From Bacillus thuringiensis (lineage in GTDB: Bacteria; Bacillota; Bacilli; Bacillales; Bacillaceae_G), in assembly GCF_022095615.2 (NCBI RefSeq), contig NZ_CP155559.1, positions 1,981,501-2,045,500 on the forward strand: a DNA stretch of 64,000 nt, written 5' to 3'. The position numbers and the translations under genes were made by a program. The notes beneath the pieces were generated by a model. That model saw only the letters and a list, made by a program, of their open reading frames with translations. It did not search any database and had not been told where the DNA came from. Positions 45,955 to 54,794 of the stretch are shown here, in pieces; position 1 is the stretch's first letter; each line of letters starts with the position of its first letter.

Positions 45955-47466
45955 ATGTTTAATAAAAAAATGGTGGCAATGGCGATGACTGTGCCGTTAG
46001 TTATGGGGACGATTTCTACGGTTTCGGCATTGGAAAAACAACAGCAAGTAAAGCTAGAAGCTTATTCGCCACAGAAGAAAGCAACTGAATATTTAAAAGA
46101 AAATGCTGTGCAGTATGGATTAAAAGCAGACCTTTCAGACTTACAATATATTTCTACAACAGAAACGTCAGTAGCTTCATATGTTAGGTTCCAACAAGTT
46201 GTGAATGGTGCACCTGTATTTTCCAAACAAATTACAGTTACTCTTAACGGAGAGGGAAAGGGAGTACTTGCTGTTTCTGATTATCAATCCGTCAAAGGTG
46301 TGAAGGAAGTAACGACAAAAATTAGTGAAAAGGATGCAATACAAAAATCAATGGCGTATGTTGGAGAAGCAAGTGAACAAAACTTATGGGCTCCTACAGA
46401 GAAAGAATTCGGATATATTGTTGAAGAGGGAATTGCTCGTCCAGTATATAAAGTGGTAGTCCATTCTAATAATCCATTTGGTGCATGGGAAACATTTATT
46501 GATGCAGAAAATGGAAAGTTAATTAAAAAGGTTGATATAAACCGAAAAGCTGAAGGGTCAGGAAAAGTATTTTTACCTAACCCAGTCGTATCTAGCGGTA
46601 GTAAAGTAGGTTTAAAAGATAATAATGATGCAGATTCAACTGCGCTAACGAACCAATTGAAGACTGTTACGTTAAAAGGCTTAGATGGAACAGGATTTTT
46701 AATTGGAGAGTATGTAACGATTTCTTCAAAGGCAAAAACAAAATCTACAAATTTACAATTTAACTATACACGTGCATATGATAGCTTTGAAGATGTTATG
46801 TCCTATTATCATATCGATACATTACAGCGTTACATTCAAGGGTTAGGTTTTAAAAATATTAATAATCGCTCTATTAAAGTGAATGTGAATGGAACGACAG
46901 ATGACAACTCATTTTATTCTCCGACAACGAAAGCTTTAACTTTTGGTACTGGCGGAGTAGATGATGCAGAAGATGCTGGTATTATCGCACATGAATACGG
47001 ACATTCAATTCAAGATAACCAAGTTCCTGGCTTTGGTAGTTCAGCAGAAGGCGGAGCGATGGGAGAAGGATTTGGTGATTTCTTAGGTGCTACGTATGAA
47101 GATGCAGTATCAACTACAGGATACGGAAAAGCATGTGTTGGAGAATGGGATGCGACTGCTTATTCTAGTTCAGATCCAACGTGCTTACGCCGTTTAGATA
47201 CGAATAAAGTGTATCCGAAAGATGTTACAAATGAGGTACATGATGATGGTGAAATTTGGGCTCAAGGTCAATATGAGATGGCACAAGCTTTTGGACGTGA
47301 TGTTGCAACGAAAATTATTTTACAATCACACTGGTCATTAACACCAAACTCTAAATTCAATGATGGAGCAAAAGCGATTAAGCAAGCGGATGCTCTTTTA
47401 TATGGCGGACAACATGCTGCTGATATCGATCGTATTTGGGCAGCGAGAGGAATTAGTACGAATTAA
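45955..47466 (+). CDS. secreted zinc metalloprotease (thermolysin/fungalysin clan)
   Basis: 503 residues. Signal peptide to about residue 25 (MFNKKMVAMAMTVPLVMGTI ... VSA). A propeptide with FTP and PepSY parts follows (about 30-205). The catalytic domain has HEYGH (His 346, Glu 347, His 350) and Glu 371 in GEGFGDFLG; a late GEIWAQGQYEM and a second HAADIDRIW complete it. HEYGH departs from the HEYTH of thermolysin. I infer an M36-type secreted enzyme, with bacillolysin (M4) as the alternative. Ribosome site GGGGGAGTGG. Confidence 0.86.
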   Translation: MFNKKMVAMAMTVPLVMGTISTVSALEKQQQVKLEAYSPQKKATEYLKENAVQYGLKADLSDLQYISTTETSVASYVRFQQVVNGAPVFSKQITVTLNGEGKGVLAVSDYQSVKGVKEVTTKISEKDAIQKSMAYVGEASEQNLWAPTEKEFGYIVEEGIARPVYKVVVHSNNPFGAWETFIDAENGKLIKKVDINRKAEGSGKVFLPNPVVSSGSKVGLKDNNDADSTALTNQLKTVTLKGLDGTGFLIGEYVTISSKAKTKSTNLQFNYTRAYDSFEDVMSYYHIDTLQRYIQGLGFKNINNRSIKVNVNGTTDDNSFYSPTTKALTFGTGGVDDAEDAGIIAHEYGHSIQDNQVPGFGSSAEGGAMGEGFGDFLGATYEDAVSTTGYGKACVGEWDATAYSSSDPTCLRRLDTNKVYPKDVTNEVHDDGEIWAQGQYEMAQAFGRDVATKIILQSHWSLTPNSKFNDGAKAIKQADALLYGGQHAADIDRIWAARGISTN

Positions 47467-47469
47467 TAT

Positions 47470-47503
47470 AAAAAGTCGTGGCGTTTATAAGCCACGACTT
47501 TTT
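47470..47503 (+). terminator. intrinsic terminator of the protease gene
   Basis: Stem aaaaagtcgtggc / gccacgactttt with an eight-base loop. Confidence 0.88.
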
Positions 47504-47569
47504 AATTTGCTTAAGAACTGGTACTGGTAAAGTAAGCTATATGAATGCTAATGTAAATTCATCCGTATT

Positions 47570-48052
47570 CTAGTTATTTTTTTCATCTTTAAAAACAAAA
47601 TGCTCTTTAAATTTTCTAGACTCAACTTTTTGACCGTTTCTCATAGAGCGGAAAGGGTGTTCTTGCCAAGTAATGATTACATCAACTACATCTGCTTTTG
47701 TAGCAACTGGAAAATTAGCATGTCTAAATCCAGTTTTTCCACTCGCTAAACGACTTTCCTTTAGGGAAAAGAGTTCATATTTCGTTTTTGTTTTTGGCTC
47801 GTTGCGGAATACTTCGACTTGCACGTTATATACTTCACTGTTTCCAACATTTTTTACTGAAAATTGATATGTTTGAAATTCATCTTTTTTAGCTTGAAGC
47901 GTCTTTTTTCTTATTTTTTTTGGTTCATCAATATTCACTTGCCATTGATCAGAGTTTTGGGAGATTGGTAAAGCTTTTGGTGAGTAGGCGTACGTTTCAT
48001 TCACTACAATTAGACATAACAAAAGAAGAAAGAAACTAATCGCTTTTTTCAT
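47570..48052 (-). CDS. secreted hypothetical protein
   Basis: 160 residues. Signal peptide MKKAISFFLLLLCLIVVNETYA (about 22). The mature part is basic and beta-rich: a segment with QTYQFSVKNVGNSEVYNVQVEVF resembles the conserved Ig-like or adhesin-type fold used for binding. The C-terminus is charged (KEHFVFKDEKNN). No catalytic motif. Ribosome site GAGGTG. Confidence 0.78.
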   Translation of the reverse strand: MKKAISFFLLLLCLIVVNETYAYSPKALPISQNSDQWQVNIDEPKKIRKKTLQAKKDEFQTYQFSVKNVGNSEVYNVQVEVFRNEPKTKTKYELFSLKESRLASGKTGFRHANFPVATKADVVDVIITWQEHPFRSMRNGQKVESRKFKEHFVFKDEKNN

Positions 48053-48091
48053 ATAAACACCTCGCTATGAAATTTTTATCCCGCTATTTAC

Positions 48092-48210
48092 CGGACAGTC
48101 AGACCCTCCATCTCAAAATTCAGGGAAAGCAAAGAAGTTAGGTGGGGGGCTGTCCGTAAAAGCCCGATTGGTTCAACTAATAATCAGTGGGGATGAACCC
48201 CTACTGATTA
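48092..48210. repeat. structured element with two hairpins, possible dispersed repeat
   Basis: Outer arms CGGACAG (48092-48098) and CTGTCCG (48150-48156), with a C-rich and G-rich pair inside. Directly after it lies a second hairpin at 48181-48210 (taatcagtgggg / cccctactgatta with one bulge). The unit resembles conserved hairpin elements repeated in cereus-group genomes (bcr-type); that identity is from memory and unproven. Confidence 0.45.
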
Positions 48211-48278
48211 AAGTTTCACTTTATTAATATGCGTAAATGAAAATGAATTTATGTAATAAAATGGAAAAAGGTGATGAT

Positions 48279-49643
48279 TTGATTCAAATGAATTTGAAAA
48301 AACTTGAAGAGATAGTAGATGGAGAAGGATTACACGAATCGTTTCATCATATAGAAATACATGGTGTCTGTATAGATTCCAAAAGCATTAAAGAAGGAAA
48401 TTTATTTGTTCCAATCATTAGGGTGAAAGATGGACATGATTATGTGAAAGAGGCAATGGATAATGGAGCTGTCGCTTCCTTATGGAAAAAGTCTTATGGT
48501 ACTCCGCCAAAAGGGCTGCCGATTATATTTGTAGATGACACTTTGTTTGCTTTGCAACAATTGGCAAAATTTTATCGGAATGAATTAGGTGTAAAAGTAA
48601 TTGGTATTACAGGTAGTAACGGAAAGACAACAGTTAAAGATATAATAGGAGGCATTTTAAGTTCAACTTATAGAGTGCATAAAACGAAGGGAAATTTAAA
48701 TAGTCAAATCGGTTTGCCGTTAACAATTTTAGAAATGAAACGAGATACAGAGTTTTTAATACTTGAAATGGGAATGAGTGAAAAAGGACAAATTCGAAAT
48801 CTATCACGAATAGCGCAGCCGGATGTAGCGATCATTACAATGATTGGACAGTCACACTTAGAAACGCTTGGATCAAGAGAAGAGATTGCGAAGGCTAAAT
48901 TAGAAATTATTGATGGTTTAAAAGATGAAGGACTATGTTTGTATAATGGTGATGAACCATTGCTTTTGAAAAATAAGAATCTATCGAGTATAAATTGTAA
49001 GGCATTTGGTGAAAAGTATACAAACGATTTGTTTCCAACAAACGTGCAATTAGATGAATATGGTGTTCATTTTAAATTAAATGATTCAAAAATACAGTAC
49101 GATGTTCCCTTACATGGAAAACATAATGTTTTAAATACGATTGTCGGGATCGCTATAGGTCAATATCATAATGTCCCTACAGAAAAAATACAGGAAGCAT
49201 TGCGTCAAGTAAATATTACTCATATGCGCTTTCAATTTTTAACTGCTAAAACAGGTTTTACAATTATTAATGATGCGTGGAATGCTAGTCCCTCTTCAAT
49301 GAAGGCTACAATTGAAACGTTTCAGAGATTAAATGCTTATAAGAAAAAAATCATAGTAATTGGGGATATGTTGGAGTTAGGGAAGAATGCTGAAACATAT
49401 CATAGAGAAATTGGTAAAATGCTAAATCAAGAGAGCATTCAATATGTATTCACTTTTGGAGAATTAGCTGAAATTGTAGCGGAAGAAGCGAGAAAGAAAT
49501 ATGATACAGGAAAAATACAGTCATTTAATAACAAAGCCAAGATAGCAGAGGAAGTATTAAAAGTTATAACGAAAAAGGACATCGTATTATTAAAAGGCTC
49601 ACGTGGAATGGCGTTAGAGGAGATTGTACAAAATTGGATATGA
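48279..49643 (+). CDS. murF: MurF-like ligase (second copy type)
   Basis: UDP-N-acetylmuramoyl-tripeptide:D-Ala-D-Ala ligase family. 454 residues from a TTG after AAAAAGGTGATGA; an earlier ATG at 48237 has no site. The ATP-binding loop GITGSNGKTT, KTKGNLNSQIGLP, LEMGMSEKGQI and the C-terminal INDAWNASPSSMKATIETF are all typical MurF. No ddl or other division-cluster gene is next to it, so it is probably a paralogue. Whether it adds D-Ala-D-Ala or another dipeptide is open. Confidence 0.88.
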   Translation: MIQMNLKKLEEIVDGEGLHESFHHIEIHGVCIDSKSIKEGNLFVPIIRVKDGHDYVKEAMDNGAVASLWKKSYGTPPKGLPIIFVDDTLFALQQLAKFYRNELGVKVIGITGSNGKTTVKDIIGGILSSTYRVHKTKGNLNSQIGLPLTILEMKRDTEFLILEMGMSEKGQIRNLSRIAQPDVAIITMIGQSHLETLGSREEIAKAKLEIIDGLKDEGLCLYNGDEPLLLKNKNLSSINCKAFGEKYTNDLFPTNVQLDEYGVHFKLNDSKIQYDVPLHGKHNVLNTIVGIAIGQYHNVPTEKIQEALRQVNITHMRFQFLTAKTGFTIINDAWNASPSSMKATIETFQRLNAYKKKIIVIGDMLELGKNAETYHREIGKMLNQESIQYVFTFGELAEIVAEEARKKYDTGKIQSFNNKAKIAEEVLKVITKKDIVLLKGSRGMALEEIVQNWI

Positions 49644-49668
49644 AAAATGAAAATATATTTAAAAAGGC

Positions 49669-49697
49669 TTGCGTTTTACAAAACAAAGAGATAGAAT
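49669..49697 (+). promoter_or_regulatory. sigma-A promoter of the aspS T-box
   Basis: TTGCGT (49669-49674), spacer 17, TAGAAT (49692-49697). Confidence 0.6.
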
Positions 49698-49704
49698 ACT
49701 CTGT

Positions 49705-49939
49705 AAATATAAAAAGTGAGGATCAGGAAAAGTACATGATGCAAAGGTCTACAGAGAGCAATCGGTTGCTGAGAAGATTGCGATACCGCATGATGGAAAG
49801 ACACCTGTGAGTGTTGCTTTGAACGTGATAATTAGTAAAAGCAAACGGTACCTACCGTTATCAGGGCTAAGATGGTCATTATGACAATTTGGGTGGTACC
49901 GCGGAAAAATCCGTCCCTATTTATAGGGGCGGATTTTTG
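49705..49939 (+). ncRNA. T-box riboswitch, Asp specifier
   Basis: Leader of aspS. AGAGAGCAATCGGTTGCTGAGAAG-like stem I motifs precede GAC (49800-49802) in GGAAAGACACCTGTGAG, spaced as in the other three. The T-box GGGTGGTACCGCGG (49891-49904) is followed by a terminator (49906-49939, aaaaatccgtcc / ggggcggattttt). Uncharged tRNA-Asp should relieve termination. Confidence 0.93.
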
Positions 49940-49965
49940 TATTCTTTGAAGGGAGGTGAGTGACC

Positions 49966-50133
49966 GTGGATGATGACGATGACAACAACAATAACGTAAA
50001 TAAATATACAATTAATGGAGGGAAATGTAATGGGTCAAATAATGAAGCGTTCACTCACAAAAGAATGTACGGAGCAAAGTGGAAAGGTTGTATTACTTCA
50101 AGGATGGGTAAAAAAGATTCGTCATCTAGGTAA
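49966..50133 (+). CDS. Asp/Asn-rich leader peptide ORF before aspS
   Basis: 55 codons, GTG start seven bases after GGGAGGTG. The product begins MDDDDDNNNNVNKY: codons 2-6 are Asp (GAT GAT GAC GAT GAC) and 7-10 Asn (AAC AAC AAT AAC). Two more Asn follow. The frame crosses the aspS ribosome site (GGAGGG at 50017-50022) and runs 104 bases into aspS in the +1 frame, ending at TAA 50131-50133. The codon run matches the amino acids a non-discriminating AspRS would load. It lies after the T-box terminator. Confidence 0.6.
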   Translation: MDDDDDNNNNVNKYTINGGKCNGSNNEAFTHKRMYGAKWKGCITSRMGKKDSSSR

Positions 50134-51328
50134 TGTTAGTTTTTTATTAATAAGGGATCGATCAGGAGTTATGCAATGTGTATTAGAAAATGAGTTAGCT
50201 GGGTTTAAAGTAGATGTGGAAAGTGTTGTGCAAGTAGTTGGTCAAATAGTAGAGACTTCGAAAACAGAATTAGGGGTTGAAGTTCTTGCTCATGAAGTGA
50301 AAATATTAAATGGCGCAGAACCGCTTCCATTTGAAATAAATAAAAAGAAATTGCAAGTTGGCTTAGATCAACTACTGAATGAGCGGGTATTATCATTAAG
50401 ACATGAGAGAACCGCGGCGATATTTAAAGTGAAATCTACACTTGTTCAGGGCTTTAGTGAATTTCTAATAGAGAACGATTTCACACGTATATTTACTCCG
50501 AAAATTGTTTCACAAGGGGCAGAAGGGGGAGCAAATGTTTTTAAACTTCCATACTTTCAAAAAGAAGCCTATTTAGCACAATCACCACAGTTTTATAAAC
50601 AGATGATGGTAGCTGGAGGGTTAGAACGTGTTTTTGAAGTTGCACCTGTTTACAGAGCGGAACATCATAATTCTTCCCGTCATTTGAATGAATATATATC
50701 GTTAGACGTAGAACTTGGATTTATTCATGATTTTTATGAAGTGATGCAATTAGAAACGGATGTTTTACGATATATGTTTCAACAAGTAGCAAAAAACTGT
50801 GAAAAAGAACTACAACTATTACAAATAGAAGTACCTGTTATTACAGAAATACCGAAAATTACATTGTTAGAAGCGCAAGAAATTTTGAAAAATAAATACC
50901 GGAAAGAGTCGCCAATTGGGGATTTAGATACAGAAGGTGAAAAGCTACTAGGCAAATATGTGAAGGAAACATATAAGAGTGAGTTAGTTTTCATTACACA
51001 TTATCCGAAAGAAGCTAGGCCGATGTATACGATGTGGAATAATGAGAATCCGTCTATTACTGATTCGTTCGACTTACTATATAAAGGGTTAGAAATAACA
51101 TCAGGGGCACAGCGAATTCATGATTATGAAATGTTACTTGCTTCTTTTAAAGAAAAAGGATTACATCCAGATACATTTCAATCTTATTTAAACACTTTCC
51201 GATATGGTTGTCCACCGCATGGTGGTTTTGGAATTGGGTTAGAACGAGTTGTATATAAATTTTTAGAATTAACAAACGTACGAGAGGCGAGTGCTTTTCC
51301 AAGGGACTGTACAAGACTTATCCCTTAA
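50030..51328 (+). CDS. aspS: aspartyl-tRNA synthetase, archaeal type (AspS2)
   Basis: 432 residues from the ATG seven bases after GGAGGG. An N-terminal OB-fold anticodon domain (VLLQGWVKKIRHLGNVSFLLIRD) is followed by the class II core: motif 2 FEVAPVYRAEHHNSSRHLNEY and motif 3 GFGIGLERVVYKFL. It lacks the long GAD insertion of bacterial AspRS, so it belongs to the short archaeal/eukaryotic type; such enzymes often also charge tRNA-Asn. Controlled by the T-box and probably by the leader ORF. Confidence 0.92.
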   Translation: MGQIMKRSLTKECTEQSGKVVLLQGWVKKIRHLGNVSFLLIRDRSGVMQCVLENELAGFKVDVESVVQVVGQIVETSKTELGVEVLAHEVKILNGAEPLPFEINKKKLQVGLDQLLNERVLSLRHERTAAIFKVKSTLVQGFSEFLIENDFTRIFTPKIVSQGAEGGANVFKLPYFQKEAYLAQSPQFYKQMMVAGGLERVFEVAPVYRAEHHNSSRHLNEYISLDVELGFIHDFYEVMQLETDVLRYMFQQVAKNCEKELQLLQIEVPVITEIPKITLLEAQEILKNKYRKESPIGDLDTEGEKLLGKYVKETYKSELVFITHYPKEARPMYTMWNNENPSITDSFDLLYKGLEITSGAQRIHDYEMLLASFKEKGLHPDTFQSYLNTFRYGCPPHGGFGIGLERVVYKFLELTNVREASAFPRDCTRLIP

Positions 51329-51428
51329 TAATAGGGGAAGGAAATGTATCCGTTGTGCTATTTTATAGTACAACGGATTTTTTAGTTCATAAAATTCAGC
51401 ACTTTCTCATCAAATTTTAATATAGCCC

Positions 51429-51457
51429 TTGACAGTTATAAATATAACCGATATACT
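51429..51457 (+). promoter_or_regulatory. sigma-A promoter of the Leu T-box
   Basis: TTGACA (51429-51434), spacer 17, TATACT (51452-51457). Confidence 0.7.
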
Positions 51458-51499
51458 TCATATTAATTTCAAAAGAAAATATATTCTAAATATTAAAAT

Positions 51500-51769
51500 G
51501 TGTTGAATAGGAGTAGTAAGGTCATGTATTTGTACAGAGAGCTATGGGTTGGTGCGACATAGTCAAATGACATCCTGAACTCGCCTAGGAGCAGTAAGGT
51601 GGAACGGAATTACATTCTTAGTAAATCTTAACGGTTAACCTTCGATATTAGGTTTGTAATCAAACGATTACTACTAAGGTGGATTCATAATGGAATCAAT
51701 AAGGGTGGTACCGCGTTAAGTAAATGGCTTAGCGTCTCTTTATATAGAGACGTTGAGCCATTTTTTTTA
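51500..51769 (+). ncRNA. T-box riboswitch, Leu specifier
   Basis: Leader of the NSS transporter. The stem I block ACAGAGAGCTATGGG is followed by CTC (51580-51582) in TGAACTCGCCTAGGAG, in the same register as the specifiers of the other T-boxes; CTC reads leucine. The T-box AAGGGTGGTACCGCG (51701-51715) is followed by an 18-position terminator stem (51722-51739 / 51746-51763) and T-run. The specifier reading is by alignment to the other three by eye. Confidence 0.88.
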
Positions 51770-51859
51770 TTTTATGGAAATAGAAATGGAGGGTTTATTT
51801 GGATTAGTTTATAAAATTTAATTATTTATATAAAAAGATTTAATTAGGAGGAAAATAAG

Positions 51860-53200
51860 ATGAAACAGACGGAGCAATGGACTTCGAAATTAGGTTTTAT
51901 AATGGCTGCAGCAGGATCGGCAATAGGACTTGGCGCAATATGGAAGTTTCCTTATATCGCTGGGAAAAGCGGGGGAGGAGCATTCTTTTTAATCTTTATA
52001 TTATTTACTGTATTAATTGGGTTACCGCTACTTATAGCTGAATTTATGATTGGTCGCAGTACACAGAAACAAGCGGTTGGAGCATTTAAAAGTATCGCGC
52101 CGAATACAGGATGGCACTGGATTGGACGACTTGGCGTTGGAACGTGTTTTATATTACTTTCGTTTTATAGCGTTGTAGGTGGTTGGGTATTCATTTATTT
52201 ATTCAGAGGAGTAACGGGACAACTAATTACACCGGGACAAAATTACGGTGCATTATTTACTGAAACAATTGGAAATCCCGCTTGGGCGATTATGGGACAT
52301 TTCGCTTTTATGTTTATTACGATTTGGGTTGTATCAAAAGGTGTACAAAACGGAATTGAAAAAGCAAGTAAATATATGTTGCCAGCATTGTTCGTTTTAT
52401 TTATCGCTCTTATAGTTCGCTCACTAACACTTGATAATGCAATGAAAGGTGTGAAGTTTTTCTTACAACCAGATTTCTCAAAGATTACTTCAGAAAGTAT
52501 TTTGTTTGCAATGGGCCAATCATTCTTTGCAATTAGTATCGGGATTTCGATTATGGTCACGTATAGTTCCTATTTAAATAAAAAAGAAAGTTTACCAAAA
52601 TCAGCAATAACAATTGTTGGATTAAATTTATTTGTTTCATTATTTGCGGGTCTTGCTATTTTTCCAGCCGTATTTTCATTAGGAATGGAACCAACAGAAG
52701 GGCCTGGATTACTATTTATCGTATTACCATCGGTATTTAGTCAAATTCCATTCGGTGGGTTTTTCTTAACAGTATTTCTTGCATTATTTACATTTGCAAC
52801 ATTAACATCGGCATTTTCTCTACTAGAGACAGTAGTGTCAGCATTAGCAAATGGTGAACAAGAAAAGAGAACGAAATTATCATGGATAATCGGTTTCGGC
52901 ATTTTCTTAGTAGGTATACCATCCGCGTTATCATTTGGAATATGGAGTGATATTACGATTTTCGGAAAGAATATTTTTGATGCAGTAGACTTCTTATCTA
53001 GTAATATATTAATGCCACTTGGAGCACTATTTATTAGTATTTTCGTTTCATTCAAAATGGAAAAGAAGGTGCAAGAAGCAGAGTTTTTTGTAGGTGGAAA
53101 TTATGGAAAGAAAGTATTTACTTGTTGGGCGTTTTTACTTCGATTTGTAGCGCCACTTGCAATAATCATCGTCTTTTTAAATGTAATAGGGATTATTTAA
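51860..53200 (+). CDS. sodium:neurotransmitter symporter family (LeuT-like) transporter
   Basis: 446 residues, about 11-12 membrane helices. The start [23 protein letters not shown] holds the conserved unwound helix-1 region that binds sodium and substrate in Leu[24 protein letters not shown] and [20 protein letters not shown] segments are typical of the family. Its Leu-type T-box predicts uptake of leucine or a related branched amino acid. Ribosome site AGGAGGAAAA. Confidence 0.92.
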   Translation: MKQTEQWTSKLGFIMAAAGSAIGLGAIWKFPYIAGKSGGGAFFLIFILFTVLIGLPLLIAEFMIGRSTQKQAVGAFKSIAPNTGWHWIGRLGVGTCFILLSFYSVVGGWVFIYLFRGVTGQLITPGQNYGALFTETIGNPAWAIMGHFAFMFITIWVVSKGVQNGIEKASKYMLPALFVLFIALIVRSLTLDNAMKGVKFFLQPDFSKITSESILFAMGQSFFAISIGISIMVTYSSYLNKKESLPKSAITIVGLNLFVSLFAGLAIFPAVFSLGMEPTEGPGLLFIVLPSVFSQIPFGGFFLTVFLALFTFATLTSAFSLLETVVSALANGEQEKRTKLSWIIGFGIFLVGIPSALSFGIWSDITIFGKNIFDAVDFLSSNILMPLGALFISIFVSFKMEKKVQEAEFFVGGNYGKKVFTCWAFLLRFVAPLAIIIVFLNVIGII

Positions 53201-53257
53201 TATAAAGTGTTATAATATTCAGTAAAAAAGAAGGTGATGATTATAAAGGCGAATTTG

Positions 53258-54151
53258 ATGGGAACAGGGAAATACATGAACATTAGAGGGAAAAAGCTAT
53301 ACGTTGAAACGTATGGAAATCTTAAAAATAAACCAGTCCTATACTTGCATGGTGGACCAGGAGAAAGTTGCTATGATTTTTCATTTCATCAAGCGGAACG
53401 TTTAAAAGATTCTTTATATGTAATAATGATAGATCAAAGAGGTGTTTGTCGATCAGAAGAAATTACTGAGGACGAAGCTTTTGGATTAAATGATTTGATT
53501 GAAGACTGTGAGGAACTAAAAAAAGTATTACAAATTGAGAGGTGGTCTGTAATTGGACATTCTTTCGGTGGATATGTAGCGTTGTTATATGCATCGATAT
53601 ATCCTAGTTCAATAGAAAAAATAATATTTGAAGGGCCAACTTTCGATTTTGCATTAACAAGTAGAGCTTTGTTACAAAAGGCAGGGGATTTATTAAAAAA
53701 GTATGGAAAAGAAGAAGTAGCAGAAGAGTCCATCGCTTATTCATCTAGCAATGCGAGTTCAGAAGAGTTGCTAGAAGCTTATATAAGACTAAGCAATGAA
53801 TTAGAAGAAAATAGAATGGAGATTTACAATTATAAGGAAGATGCGACAGACGAGAGTTTATATAGTGATGAAGAGTGGGAAGTGTTTTCAAATCGTTCCA
53901 AAATTCATTTTGATAAATTAAAAGTAGAAGGAGCAGTTCATACTTCATTATTACAAAAAATAAAAGAGATACAAAATCCAATGTTATTAATTGTAGGAAA
54001 ACATGATGTAGTAACGTGTAAGAAACAAATTGCAACATTTAATAAAGATGCTCGAAACGGAAAATATATCGTATTTGAAGAGAGTGGTCATTCACCTCAT
54101 TATGAGGAAGCAGATAGATTCGCAGAAACAGTCATGCATTTTTTGAAATGA
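53258..54151 (+). CDS. alpha/beta hydrolase, prolyl-aminopeptidase-like
   Basis: 297 residues from the ATG at 53258; the true start is uncertain, as the AAGGTGATG site at 53231 lies far from any ATG, and ATG at 53276 is the other choice. HGGPGESCYDF gives the oxyanion hole, GHSFGGYVAL the Ser nucleophile, with Asp in VGKHDVVT and His in ESGHSPHYE. The fold and HGGPG motif fit proline iminopeptidases and related esterases; the peptidase cap is short, so the substrate is open. Confidence 0.87.
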   Translation: MGTGKYMNIRGKKLYVETYGNLKNKPVLYLHGGPGESCYDFSFHQAERLKDSLYVIMIDQRGVCRSEEITEDEAFGLNDLIEDCEELKKVLQIERWSVIGHSFGGYVALLYASIYPSSIEKIIFEGPTFDFALTSRALLQKAGDLLKKYGKEEVAEESIAYSSSNASSEELLEAYIRLSNELEENRMEIYNYKEDATDESLYSDEEWEVFSNRSKIHFDKLKVEGAVHTSLLQKIKEIQNPMLLIVGKHDVVTCKKQIATFNKDARNGKYIVFEESGHSPHYEEADRFAETVMHFLK

Positions 54152-54190
54152 AGAAAAGGGTGCTTCTATACATGAGAAGCACCCTTTTCT
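54152..54190. terminator. convergent terminator
   Basis: Perfect 16-bp stem agaaaagggtgcttct / agaagcacccttttct with a seven-base loop. Confidence 0.9.
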
Positions 54191-54764
54191 ATATTTCTGG
54201 ATATGTGATTGTAATATTAGGCCATTTGTTTTGCCAATGCTTTTTATTAACTCTAGCGTTGTACATATGTAATCGTTCTTTTGTTTCAAGAAAATGATCT
54301 GTTGGTCTCACTTGTAAGGAAAGCACATCTTCAACACCGCATGGGGCCGTTAATATGACGTTGTTTAATTCATCAAGTGTAACTCCTAAAGCCGTTGCTG
54401 TTTCAGGAAATTTAGAAATAGCATCAACAGAAGAAGAATATGGTGGCATATTATTCACTACATGCATACGAGCTTGATTCTTTACCGACCAAGGGATCGT
54501 AGCATCAATATTCATTAATTTCGTTTCTAATAATTGTTCATATATCTCGTCTTTTTGTAAACCATTATAATAAATTACATCAACATCAGGCATAGTTGTT
54601 CTAGCTTCATAGTTATGTAAAGTATCCCAAATTTTAGAACGAACAAATCCGGCGCAAATCCACCAATCAGGTAACTCTAGTGATTTTGCCATTTTTAATA
54701 CGTTCATCATCCATTCGTCGTTTTCTATTAAGCGAATTATATCTTGCTCTGTTTGTATTGTCAT
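54189..54764 (-). CDS. nucleotidyltransferase-like protein (NTP_transf_6/DUF925)
   Basis: 191 residues. WWICAGFVRSKIWDTLHN and MPDVDVIYYN supply the GxxR and DxD pattern of the nucleotidyltransferase fold, and the length fits the DUF925 family of conserved bacterial proteins. Substrate unknown. Ribosome site GGTGGGA. Follows the amj gene closely and may be co-transcribed. Confidence 0.8.
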   Translation of the reverse strand: MTIQTEQDIIRLIENDEWMMNVLKMAKSLELPDWWICAGFVRSKIWDTLHNYEARTTMPDVDVIYYNGLQKDEIYEQLLETKLMNIDATIPWSVKNQARMHVVNNMPPYSSSVDAISKFPETATALGVTLDELNNVILTAPCGVEDVLSLQVRPTDHFLETKERLHMYNARVNKKHWQNKWPNITITYPEI

Positions 54765-54794
54765 TTGTTATCCCACCTGCTTTTTAATTGAGGA

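Noticed and set aside
51774..51821. 15-codon frame after the Leu T-box terminator, tested as another leader peptide
   Set aside because: No ribosome site and only two Leu codons, unlike the Asp/Asn frame before aspS.
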